Source of the DNA: an uncultured Achromobacter sp.
GTDB taxonomy: Bacteria > Pseudomonadota > Gammaproteobacteria > Burkholderiales > Burkholderiaceae_B
Assembly (NCBI GenBank): GCA_913775005.1
Contig: CAJYKY010000390.1
Coordinates: forward strand, 1-7,278
DNA: 7,278 bases
Reading direction: 5' to 3'
Both the position numbers and the translations under genes were made by a program. Positions 1-6,419 of the stretch are shown here, one piece after another; position 1 is the first letter of the stretch; every line of letters starts with the position of its first letter. Under the pieces are notes generated by a model that had not been told where the DNA came from, made no database searches, and was given only the letters and a program-made list of their open reading frames with translations.

Positions 1-85
1 CGTAGGGCATGAGGGAACGGATGGGAGACGCGGGGGGATTCAGGAAGGGCGTGGCAAAGGCGTATTCTGGCGCTGCGCTGGACAT
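1..85 (-). CDS. PLP-dependent aminotransferase (class I/II), N-terminal fragment
   Basis: Reading the minus strand from an ATG at 85-83 gives 28 open codons that run off the window edge. The fragment contains FLNPPASPIRSLMPY, which resembles the start of class I/II aminotransferases of the 2-aminoadipate/LysN-like type, where a short N-terminal segment with S-P-I-R-x-L precedes the 'PGMISLAGG' strand. Such enzymes are cytoplasmic and transfer an amino group between an amino acid and a 2-oxoacid using PLP; the substrate cannot be read from this piece. The PLP lysine and all core motifs lie outside the window. No clear Shine-Dalgarno sequence precedes the ATG, so the start is provisional. The gene is divergent from the YggS-like gene and shares a 190-bp intergenic region with it. 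The family call rests on recognising a short sequence and is moderate only. Confidence 0.5.
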   Translation of the reverse strand, partial: MSSAAPEYAFATPFLNPPASPIRSLMPY

Positions 86-129
86 GGCGGGGGATGGGGA
101 AAGTGGGTGGCCCTGGGGCGGCGCCAGAG

Positions 130-175
130 GGCTTAGAACATTGAAATATAAACAAATGTCTGTAAATTCTAAGCC
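130..175. promoter_or_regulatory. AT-rich divergent promoter region with 9-bp inverted repeat
   Basis: An AT-rich island sits in otherwise GC-rich DNA between two divergent genes. The arms GGCTTAGAA (130-138) and TTCTAAGCC (167-175) are perfect inverted repeats with a 28-bp spacer. For the plus strand a possible sigma70 promoter is TTGAAA (141-146), a 16-bp spacer, then TAAATT (163-168). The left arm would lie just upstream of the -35 and the right arm would overlap the -10. A smaller inverted repeat, ACATT (138-142) with AATGT (155-159), is nested inside. The minus strand has weak -10-like TATATT (150-145). The symmetric placement suggests a repressor operator with two separated half-sites, or a site that could loop. 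The bases are seen directly; the promoter and operator roles are inference. Confidence 0.5.
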
Positions 176-264
176 TGCAAATTACGCAGGGTCAACGCTG
201 CACACGGCAAGTGTGGCGAAACGATCATGCGCGCGTCCTACACTATGGGGCATCCTGACCTTGC

Positions 265-270
265 AAGAGA
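265..270 (+). promoter_or_regulatory. Ribosome binding site that sets the yggS-like start
   Basis: AAGAGA lies 5 nt before the ATG at 276. The same frame stays open back to position 9, but the residues encoded upstream of 276 do not look like the family and the frame would run through the AT-rich promoter island. The first residues after 276 match the family's usual N-terminal helix. A second in-frame ATG at 294 is a possible alternative start. Confidence 0.55.
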
Positions 271-275
271 GCTGC

Positions 276-995
276 ATGACCTCCGACGACACCATGGCCG
301 GGCGTATCGCCCAGATCCAGCAACGCATTGCCGACGCCTGCGCGCGCGCCGGGCGCCCCGCCGACAGCGTTGTCCTGTTGCCCGTCAGCAAGACCTTCGA
401 AGTGGACGCGATCCGTGAAGCGATGGCGCTGGGCCTGACGCGCTTTGGCGAAAACAAAACACAGGAGATCCGTCAGAAGGCGGCCGCGCTGGCCGGCCAG
501 GGCCTGCAATGGGTGCTGATCGGTCACTTGCAGACCAACAAGGCCAAGGACGCCGCGCGCGACGCGACCGAGGTGCAATCGCTGGACCGGGCTGACCTGG
601 CCGAAGCGCTGCACCGCCGCCTGCTCAACGAAGGCCGTACGCTGGACGTGCTGGTCCAGGTGAAGACATCAACCGAACCCAGCAAGTTCGGCATGGCGCC
701 TGAAGACGTCGCGCCGTTCCTGCGCCGCATCGCCGCCGAATTTTCCACCCTGCACGTCAAAGGCCTGATGACGCTGGCCGTGAACTCGCCCGATCCGCAA
801 GAAGTCCGCGCCTGCTTCCGCGCGCTGCGCGAATTGCGCGACCGCCTGCGCGAAGAGAACATCGCGGGCGTGTCGCTGGACCGCTTGTCGATGGGCATGA
901 GCGGCGACTTCGAACTGGCGATCGAAGAAGGCTCGACCGAAGTGCGCATCGGCACGGCAATCTTCGGCGCGCGTACCTACCCCGATCCGCAGTAG
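276..995 (+). CDS. YggS/PROSC-family PLP-binding protein
   Basis: A 239-aa cytoplasmic protein of the YggS/PLPBP family, a single alanine-racemase N-terminal-type TIM barrel (PF01168) that binds PLP and is known for roles in vitamin B6 homeostasis rather than a defined catalytic reaction. Visible motifs are LLPVSKT with the expected Schiff-base lysine K39, FGENKTQE (57-64), IGHLQTNK (82-89), STEPSKFGM (132-140), LSMGMS (204-209) and the phosphate-binding STEVRIGTAIFGAR (220-233). The length matches the usual 230-240 aa. Several positions differ from E. coli YggS: V80 where WHFIG has histidine, KT after FGEN where YV is common, and K130 where an asparagine is usual (VQVN). It may therefore be a subfamily member or a second paralogue, so no gene symbol is given. 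The gene stands alone, divergent from an aminotransferase and closed by its own terminator. The family call is secure; the exact role is not. Confidence 0.93.
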   Translation: MTSDDTMAGRIAQIQQRIADACARAGRPADSVVLLPVSKTFEVDAIREAMALGLTRFGENKTQEIRQKAAALAGQGLQWVLIGHLQTNKAKDAARDATEVQSLDRADLAEALHRRLLNEGRTLDVLVQVKTSTEPSKFGMAPEDVAPFLRRIAAEFSTLHVKGLMTLAVNSPDPQEVRACFRALRELRDRLREENIAGVSLDRLSMGMSGDFELAIEEGSTEVRIGTAIFGARTYPDPQ

Positions 996-1045
996 TCCAT
1001 TCGGCCAACCCAGCAGGCAGATCCGCTGGGCGCTACGGGAAAACC

Positions 1046-1068
1046 GGGGGCCGCGCTGGCCCCCTTTT
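1046..1068 (+). terminator. Rho-independent terminator after yggS-like gene
   Basis: GGGGGCC (1046-1052) pairs perfectly with GGCCCCC (1058-1064) around the 5-nt loop GCGCT, and TTTT (1065-1068) follows. An AAAA run just before the stem (1040-1043) gives weak bidirectional character. It lies 51 bp past the stop codon at 995, as expected for a monocistronic transcript. Confidence 0.8.
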
Positions 1069-1086
1069 CGTGGGGATCGCGCGCAT

Positions 1087-1127
1087 AATAGCGGCGCAAA
1101 AATAGCGGCGCAGACAATAACGGCGCA
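1087..1127. repeat. Three tandem 12-bp direct repeats upstream of the Bug gene
   Basis: AATAGCGGCGCA occurs at 1087-1098 and 1101-1112, and AATAACGGCGCA (one mismatch) at 1116-1127. The start-to-start spacing is 14 and 15 bp. The block sits between the upstream terminator and the solute-binding protein start, 80 bp before its ATG, where promoter or operator elements would be expected. CATAAT (1084-1089) overlaps the first unit and could be a -10, but I see no good -35 at the right distance. A binding-site array or a product of replication slippage are both possible. Confidence 0.6.
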
Positions 1128-1207
1128 GTGACGTCCGTATGCAAAACACCGCAAGCGTGTTGCTGCGCGCGCCGCGTTCGACATAGACCCGCACGAGGAG
1201 ACACCCC

Positions 1208-2176
1208 ATGCACCACCCCGCAAGGCGCCTGTTGGCGCTGGCCGCCCTGTCGCTGGCCGCCGCCACGGCATCCGCCCAATCCTGGCCCACGCAACCCGTC
1301 CGCTGGATCGTGCCGTACCCGGCCGGCGGCGGCACTGACGTCGTGGCGCGCACTGTCGCCAGCGGCCTGGAAAAGCCGCTGGGCCAGACCATCGTGGTCG
1401 AAAACCGCCCCGGCGCAGCCACCATCATCGGCGCCACCGCCATTGCGCAAGCGGAGCCGAACGGCTACATGATCGGCACGGCCGACTCCGGCACGCTGGC
1501 CTTCAATTCCTCGCTGTACGCCAAGCTGTCGTACGACCCGGCCAAGTTCACCTACATCGGCGGCATCGCCAAGTTTCCGTTGCTACTCGCCGTGAACGTC
1601 AACTCGCCGTACAAGACGGTGGACGACGTGCTGGCCGCCGCCAAGAAAGAACCCGGCAAGCTGACGGCCGCCTCCGCGGGCGCCGGTTCGCCGCATCACC
1701 TGGCGCTGGAACTGTTCAAGCAACGCACGGGCGCCAACTTGCTGCATGTGCCGTACAAGGGCGCCGCGCCCGCTATCCAGGACTTGCTGGGCGGCCAGGT
1801 GGACGTGATGTTCATCGACCTGGCCTCGGGCCTGCCCAACGTCAAGGCCGGCAAGCTGCGCGTGCTGGCGGCCGCCACGCCCGAGCGCGTATCGGTGCTG
1901 CCGGATACGCCCACGATGGCCGAACAAGGCGTGGCCAACTTCACGGCCTACGCGTGGCAGGGCCTGGTCGGCCCCGCAGGCGTGCCCGATGCCGTGGTGA
2001 AGAAGCTGTCGGCGGACCTGGACGCCACGTTGAAGACGCCCGCCGTGTCGCAGAAGATGCTGGATATGGGCGTGATTCCGATGCCGATGTCGGCGCAGGA
2101 TTTCAAGGCCTATGCGGAGCAGGAGCGCAGCGCCTGGGCCGACGTGATCAAGAAGGCGAACATCAAGCTGGAATGA
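1208..2176 (+). CDS. Bug-family (TctC) tripartite tricarboxylate transporter substrate-binding protein
   Basis: A 322-aa exported periplasmic solute-binding protein of the Bug/TctC family (PF03401). The start is supported by GAGGAG (1195-1200), 7 nt before the ATG. Residues 1-23 form a Sec signal peptide: basic HHPARR, a Leu/Ala core, and an A-S-A site with likely cleavage before Q24. The mature protein opens with the family hallmark WPTQPVRWIVPYPAGGGTD (26-44). It also shows SAGAGSPHH (156-164), VPYKGAAPAIQDLLGGQVDV (181-200) and LPDTPTMAEQGV. The first and second hallmarks line the ligand pocket in known Bug structures. Family ligands include carboxylates and aromatic or amino acid derivatives; this one's ligand cannot be read from sequence. 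No TctA or TctB membrane subunit is adjacent, so it is an orphan binding protein, as is common in Bordetella-like genomes. It may work with a remote transporter or in signalling. Confidence 0.95.
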   Translation: MHHPARRLLALAALSLAAATASAQSWPTQPVRWIVPYPAGGGTDVVARTVASGLEKPLGQTIVVENRPGAATIIGATAIAQAEPNGYMIGTADSGTLAFNSSLYAKLSYDPAKFTYIGGIAKFPLLLAVNVNSPYKTVDDVLAAAKKEPGKLTAASAGAGSPHHLALELFKQRTGANLLHVPYKGAAPAIQDLLGGQVDVMFIDLASGLPNVKAGKLRVLAAATPERVSVLPDTPTMAEQGVANFTAYAWQGLVGPAGVPDAVVKKLSADLDATLKTPAVSQKMLDMGVIPMPMSAQDFKAYAEQERSAWADVIKKANIKLE

Positions 2177-2183
2177 ACCAAGT

Positions 2184-2234
2184 AAAAAGCCGCGCCCTTT
2201 TCGGGGCACGGCTTTTTCCGGGCGCGGCTTTTTT
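2184..2234. terminator. Bidirectional terminator with two mutually exclusive hairpins
   Basis: The left arm AAAAAGCCGCGCCC (2184-2197) can pair with a near arm, GGGCACGGCTTTTT (2204-2217, one mismatch, 6-nt loop). It can also pair with a far arm, GGGCGCGGC plus a T6 run (2220-2234); this pairing is perfect over 9 GC-rich bases and extends through A/T pairs. Either form ends in a T-run on the plus strand, giving termination for the Bug gene, whose stop is at 2174-2176. Read on the minus strand the structures end in TTTTT (2188-2184), so the element also serves the convergent large oxidoreductase gene ending at 2285. Confidence 0.85.
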
Positions 2235-2284
2235 ATGCGATAGCACGACGCACGGCGCGGATCCCTCCGCGCCCTGCCCGCCCT

Positions 2285-5200
2285 TTACACCAGCACACGT
2301 TCGATGCCACCGGCATTCGCACGCTTCACGTAGTCTTCCATCCAGCCTTCGCCCAGGATATGGCGGGCCATCTCGACGACGATGTAATCCGCTTCCATCT
2401 TGGTGTCGCCTTCATAGCGCGACAGGCCTTGCAGGCACGACGGGCATGACGTCAACACCTTCACGTCGCCGCTGAAGCCATCGCCACGCAGCGCGGCGTC
2501 GCCCTTGAGCAGCTCTTCCTGTTTGCGGAAGCGCACCTGCGTCGAGATGTCCGGGCGGCTGACCGCCAGCGTGCCCGATTCGCCGCAGCAGCGGTCGCTC
2601 TTGATGGCCTCGTCGCCCACCAGCGCGCGCACGGTCTTCATCGGCTCTTGCAGCTTCATCGGCGTGTGGCAGGGGTCGTGATACATGTAGCGCACGCCCT
2701 TGGCGCCTTCCAGCTTGATGCCCTTTTCAAGCAGGTATTCGTGGATGTCGATCAGGCGGCAGCCGGGGAAGATCTTGTCGAATTCATACCCCGACAGCTG
2801 GTCATAACAGGTGCCGCAGCTGACCACCACCGTCTTGATGTCCAGGTAGTTCAGCGTGTTGGCGACGCGGTGGAACAGCACCCGGTTGTCGGTGATGATC
2901 TGCTCGGCCTTGTCCGTCATGCCATTGCCGCGCTGCGGATAGCCGCAGCACAGATAGCCCGGCGGCAACACGGTCTGCACGCCTGCGTGCCACAGCATGG
3001 CTTGCGTCGCCAGACCCACCTGCGAGAACAGGCGCTCCGAGCCGCAGCCCGGGAAGTAGAACACCGCTTCCGTATCGGCCGTGGTGGCCTTGGGGTCGCG
3101 GATGATCGGCACGTAGTTGGCGTCTTCGATATCCAGCAGCTTGCGCGCCGCCTGCTTGGGCAGGCCGCCCGGCATCTTCTTGTTCACGAAGTGGATGACC
3201 TGCTCGCGCAGCGGCGGCTTGCCCACCGTGGCGGGCGGCTTGGCCGTCTGCTTTTTCACCAGCCCCGAGAACAGATCATGCGCCGCGCGCTGGACCTTGT
3301 AGCCCACGCCCACCATCGCTTTACGCGTGGCGTTGATGGTGGCCGGGTCCTTGGCGTTCAAGAAGAACATGGCGCTGGCCGTGCCCGGGTTGAACGACTT
3401 GCGGCCCATGCGGCGCAGCACGGCGCGCATGTTCATCGACACGTCGCCAAAGTCGATATCGACCGGACAGGGGTTGTAGCACTTGTGGCAGACGGTGCAG
3501 TGATCCGCCACGTCTTCGAATTCTTCCCAGTGCTTCAGGCTCACGCCGCGACGGGTCTGCTCTTCGTACAGGAAGGCTTCCACCAGCAGCGACGTCGCCA
3601 GGATCTTGTTGCGCGGCGAATAGAGCAGGTTGGCGCGCGGCACGTGGGTGGCGCACACCGGCTTGCACTTGCCGCAACGCAGGCAGTCCTTGATGGATTC
3701 CGAAATGGCGCCGATGTCGCTTTGCTGCATGATCAGCGACTCGTGGCCCATCAGGTTGAAGCTGGGCGTCCAGGCATGGCGCAGGTCAGCGCCGGGCATC
3801 AGCTTGCCGGCGTTGAAGTGGCCGTTGGGGTCCACGCGGCGCTTGTAGTCCTGGAACGGCGCCAGTTCGGCTTCCGTCAGGAACTCATACTTGGTCAGGC
3901 CGATGCCGTGCTCGCCCGAAATCACGCCGTCCAGGTCGCGGGCGATCTGCATGATGCGGTCCACAGCCTGATGGGCCTCGCGCAGCATTTCGTAGTCGTC
4001 CGAGTTGACGGGGATGTTGGTGTGCACGTTGCCGTCGCCGGCATGCATGTGCAGCGCCACGAACACGCGGCTTTTCAGCACGCGGCCATGAATGGCGATG
4101 AGCTCGTCCACAATCTTCTTGTAGGCCGCGCCCGAGAACGTGCGTTGCAGGCCCGCAAGCACTTCGGTCTTCCAGGACACGCGGATGGTGCGATCCTGAA
4201 CCACGTCGAACACGCGCGCGGTCGCTTGCGCGGCCAGGCGTTCGGTCAGCGCGCCCTGCAATTCGCCCAGGCCCAGCCCTTGCAGCTGCGGCAGGGCTTG
4301 CGCCAGCGGCAGGTCCAGGTTGTCCAGCAGCCATTGCCAGCGCTGGCGCACGCCGCCCAGCAATTCGATGGCTTGACGCGTACGGTCAGCCAGCACTTCG
4401 GCGCGAGTGCTTTCGATGTCGGCGTCGTCGGCCTTGCCCACCGGCAGCGGCGTACAGAGATACGCGTCCAGCGCGCCCAGCAGCTTGAGCTTGTTGCTGG
4501 TCGACAGTTCGATATTGATGCGCTCGATGTGATCCGTGTATTCGCCCATGCGCGGCAGCGGGATCACCACGTCTTCATTGATCTTGAAAGCGTTGGTGTG
4601 GCGCGCGATGGCGGCGGTGCGTGAGCGGTCGAGCCAGAATTTCTTGCGCGCTTCGGGGCTGACGGCCACAAAGCCTTCACCATGGCGCGTGTTGGCCAGG
4701 CGCACCACTTCGCTGGCGGCAGCGGCCACGGCGTCATCGTCGTCACCGACGATATCGCCGATCAGCACCATCTTGGGCAGCACGCCGCGCTTGCTCTTGG
4801 TGGCGTAGCCGACGGCGCGAAGATAGCGTTCGTCCAGATGTTCCAGACCCGCCAGGATGGCGCCGCGGGCGCGGCCTTCGCCGTCCAGGTAGCCCTTGAC
4901 CTCGACAATCGACGGGATGGCGTCGCGCGCCTGCCCGAAGAATTCCATACAGACCGTGCGCGTGTGGCGCGGCATGCGGTGCAGCACCCAGCGCGCCGAC
5001 GTGATGAGGCCGTCGCAACCTTCTTTCTGGATGCCAGGCAGGCCCGCCAGGAATTTATCGGTGACGTCTTTGCCCAGGCCTTCCTTGCGAAACACGCGGC
5101 CCTTGATCTCCAGCAGCTCGGTCTTGAGCAGACGCTCGCCGGGCTTGCCCTTGCCGTCAAACCACTTGAGCTCGAAGCGCGCCGTGTCCACGTCATGGAT

Positions 5201-6244
5201 CTTGCCCATGTTGTGGTCCAGGCGGCTGACTTCCAGCCAGTTGCCGTCCGGGTCAACCATGCGCCACCAGGCCAGGTTGTCCAGCGCAGTGCCCCACAGC
5301 ACGGCCTTCTTGCCGCCTGCGTTCATGGCGATGTTGCCGCCCACGCACGACGCTTCGGCGGACGTGGGGTCCACGGCGAACACGAAGCCGGCGGCCTCGG
5401 CCGCTTCCGACACGCGTTTGGTCACCACACCGGCGCCGGCATGGATGACGGCCACGGGCTCGGTCAGCCCGGGCAAAATACAGGACTCGACCTTGCCCAG
5501 CTTGTCGAATTTTTCGGTGTTGATGACGGCCGATTTCCACGTCAGCGGAATCGCGCCGCCCGTGTAGCCGGTGCCGCCGCCGCGCGGAACGATGGTCAGG
5601 CCCAGTTCAATACAGGCGGTGACCAGCGCGGCGATCTCGTCTTCCGAGTCGGGCGTCAGCACAACAAAGGGATATTCCACGCGCCAGTCAGTCGCGTCGG
5701 TCACGTGCGACACGCGCGACAGGCCGTCGAACTTGATGTTGTCGCGGGCGGTGATGCGGCCCAGCACCTTTTGCGCCTGCTTGCGCATCATGGCGGTCTG
5801 GTCGAACTCGCCCTCAAACGCGGCAATGGCCGAACGGGCGCGGGCCAACAGGCCAACGACCTTTTCATCGCGATGCGGATCGTGGCCGGCCTCGGTGGGC
5901 GAACCCGGTTCGCGGCGGCGGTCGATCTCGCCCAGGCGATGGTGCAAAGCGTCAATCAGCTGCTTGCGGCGCTTGGGGTTATCAAGCAAGTCGTCTTGCA
6001 GATACGGGTTGCGGCGCACCACCCAGATATCGCCCAGCACTTCGTACAGCATCCGCGCAGAGCGGCCCGTACGGCGTTCGCCGCGCAGATCGGACAACAG
6101 GCTCCAGGCGTCATCGCCCAACAGCCGGCCGACAATTTCGCGGTCGGAAAACGACGTGTAGTTGTAGGGGATTTCGCGCAATCGCGCGGGCGCTGCGGGC
6201 GGCATCGCCCCGTTCAAAATGTGGCTGGCGAGTGGGGCGTTCAT
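2285..6244 (-). CDS. DUF3683 FAD-linked D-2-hydroxyacid dehydrogenase / Fe-S oxidoreductase fusion
   Basis: A 1319-aa, soluble-looking cytoplasmic flavo-iron-sulfur protein. The order is: a DUF3683-type N-terminal region (about 1-110, with REIPYNYTSFSDREIVGRLL); a PCMH-type FAD domain (about 190-335) with PRGGGTGYTGG (220-230) and a second pocket near 293-312; an FAD-oxidase C-terminal domain (about 480-815) with HMHAGDGNVHTN (732-743) and SGEHGIG (776-782); a two-cluster 4Fe-4S segment with CLRCGKCKPVC (854-864) and C916, C919, C922, C926; and two CCG repeats with Cys at 1067, 1099/1100, 1143, 1146 and 1192, 1219/1220, 1267, 1270. This layout matches the YdiJ/D-lactate/GlcD-GlcF group, where a 2-hydroxyacid is oxidised at FAD and electrons leave through Fe-S clusters to the quinone pool. 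It is about 300 aa longer than E. coli YdiJ. The substrate is unknown; D-lactate or D-2-hydroxyglutarate are inferences. All expected cysteines are present. No clear Shine-Dalgarno precedes the ATG at 6244. The gene lies 175 bp downstream of the yqaA-like gene on the same strand. Confidence 0.92.
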   Translation of the reverse strand: MNAPLASHILNGAMPPAAPARLREIPYNYTSFSDREIVGRLLGDDAWSLLSDLRGERRTGRSARMLYEVLGDIWVVRRNPYLQDDLLDNPKRRKQLIDALHHRLGEIDRRREPGSPTEAGHDPHRDEKVVGLLARARSAIAAFEGEFDQTAMMRKQAQKVLGRITARDNIKFDGLSRVSHVTDATDWRVEYPFVVLTPDSEDEIAALVTACIELGLTIVPRGGGTGYTGGAIPLTWKSAVINTEKFDKLGKVESCILPGLTEPVAVIHAGAGVVTKRVSEAAEAAGFVFAVDPTSAEASCVGGNIAMNAGGKKAVLWGTALDNLAWWRMVDPDGNWLEVSRLDHNMGKIHDVDTARFELKWFDGKGKPGERLLKTELLEIKGRVFRKEGLGKDVTDKFLAGLPGIQKEGCDGLITSARWVLHRMPRHTRTVCMEFFGQARDAIPSIVEVKGYLDGEGRARGAILAGLEHLDERYLRAVGYATKSKRGVLPKMVLIGDIVGDDDDAVAAAASEVVRLANTRHGEGFVAVSPEARKKFWLDRSRTAAIARHTNAFKINEDVVIPLPRMGEYTDHIERINIELSTSNKLKLLGALDAYLCTPLPVGKADDADIESTRAEVLADRTRQAIELLGGVRQRWQWLLDNLDLPLAQALPQLQGLGLGELQGALTERLAAQATARVFDVVQDRTIRVSWKTEVLAGLQRTFSGAAYKKIVDELIAIHGRVLKSRVFVALHMHAGDGNVHTNIPVNSDDYEMLREAHQAVDRIMQIARDLDGVISGEHGIGLTKYEFLTEAELAPFQDYKRRVDPNGHFNAGKLMPGADLRHAWTPSFNLMGHESLIMQQSDIGAISESIKDCLRCGKCKPVCATHVPRANLLYSPRNKILATSLLVEAFLYEEQTRRGVSLKHWEEFEDVADHCTVCHKCYNPCPVDIDFGDVSMNMRAVLRRMGRKSFNPGTASAMFFLNAKDPATINATRKAMVGVGYKVQRAAHDLFSGLVKKQTAKPPATVGKPPLREQVIHFVNKKMPGGLPKQAARKLLDIEDANYVPIIRDPKATTADTEAVFYFPGCGSERLFSQVGLATQAMLWHAGVQTVLPPGYLCCGYPQRGNGMTDKAEQIITDNRVLFHRVANTLNYLDIKTVVVSCGTCYDQLSGYEFDKIFPGCRLIDIHEYLLEKGIKLEGAKGVRYMYHDPCHTPMKLQEPMKTVRALVGDEAIKSDRCCGESGTLAVSRPDISTQVRFRKQEELLKGDAALRGDGFSGDVKVLTSCPSCLQGLSRYEGDTKMEADYIVVEMARHILGEGWMEDYVKRANAGGIERVLV

Positions 6245-6262
6245 GGCGGCAAGAGGGGCCCT

Positions 6263-6277
6263 TAAAAAATTATTTTA
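6263..6277 (-). promoter_or_regulatory. AT-rich island, probable promoter of the large oxidoreductase
   Basis: A 15-bp run of only A and T lies 19-33 bp upstream of the ATG at 6244. On the minus strand it contains TAAAAT (6277-6272), a good -10 candidate. It also holds the interrupted palindrome AAAAT-T-ATTTT (6266-6276). No convincing -35 sits 16-18 bp further upstream; the bases there read GGGTCA or GGGGTC. The compositional contrast with the flanks and the gap after yqaA favour a separate promoter for the oxidoreductase, but an activator would probably be needed. Confidence 0.4.
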
Positions 6278-6313
6278 TGTCATTGGCCGGACTTGACCCC
6301 AAATACCCCTCGG

Positions 6314-6344
6314 ATCGCCGCCAAAAGCGGCAGAAAACGGCGAT
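6314..6344. repeat. Overlapping inverted repeats between yqaA-like and oxidoreductase genes
   Basis: ATCGCCG (6314-6320) is a perfect complement of CGGCGAT (6338-6344). Inside it, GCCGC (6317-6321) pairs with GCGGC (6327-6331) across a CAAAA loop, so the left arm has two possible partners. No long T-run follows on the minus strand, so it is not a standard terminator for the yqaA-like gene. It may be a weak terminator, an RNA-stabilising hairpin or an operator. The rest of 6245-6419 holds no gene that I can support. Confidence 0.4.
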
Positions 6345-6419
6345 GAAGCGTCCCCATTTAAGAGGGGCGTCAGCGTTGAATCTGGGAGGGATCCGGGGCG
6401 GCGGCCGGGCGTAAGCGTT

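Noticed and set aside
239..244. TACACT as a second -10 close to the YggS-like start
   Set aside because: The sequence 16-18 bp upstream has no -35 resemblance, and the AT-rich island at 141-168 gives a better match at both hexamers.
9..275. In-frame N-terminal extension of the YggS-like protein back to position 9
   Set aside because: The extra residues do not resemble the family, the frame crosses an AT-rich promoter-like island, and a ribosome site precedes the ATG at 276. The left part also overlaps the probable minus-strand aminotransferase.
1583..2209. 208-codon minus-strand frame opposite the Bug gene
   Set aside because: It is a His/Gly/Arg-rich antisense shadow of a well-recognised gene, and it runs into the terminator region.
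2648..6265. Two long plus-strand open frames (2648-4624 and 4682-6265) opposite the large oxidoreductase
   Set aside because: Both lie in the frame whose codons are exact reverse complements of the minus-strand codons. Stops there need sense TTA, CTA or TCA codons, which are rare in this GC-rich gene. The translations are Ala/Arg/His/Gln-rich with no recognisable domains, while the minus strand encodes a clear multi-domain enzyme.
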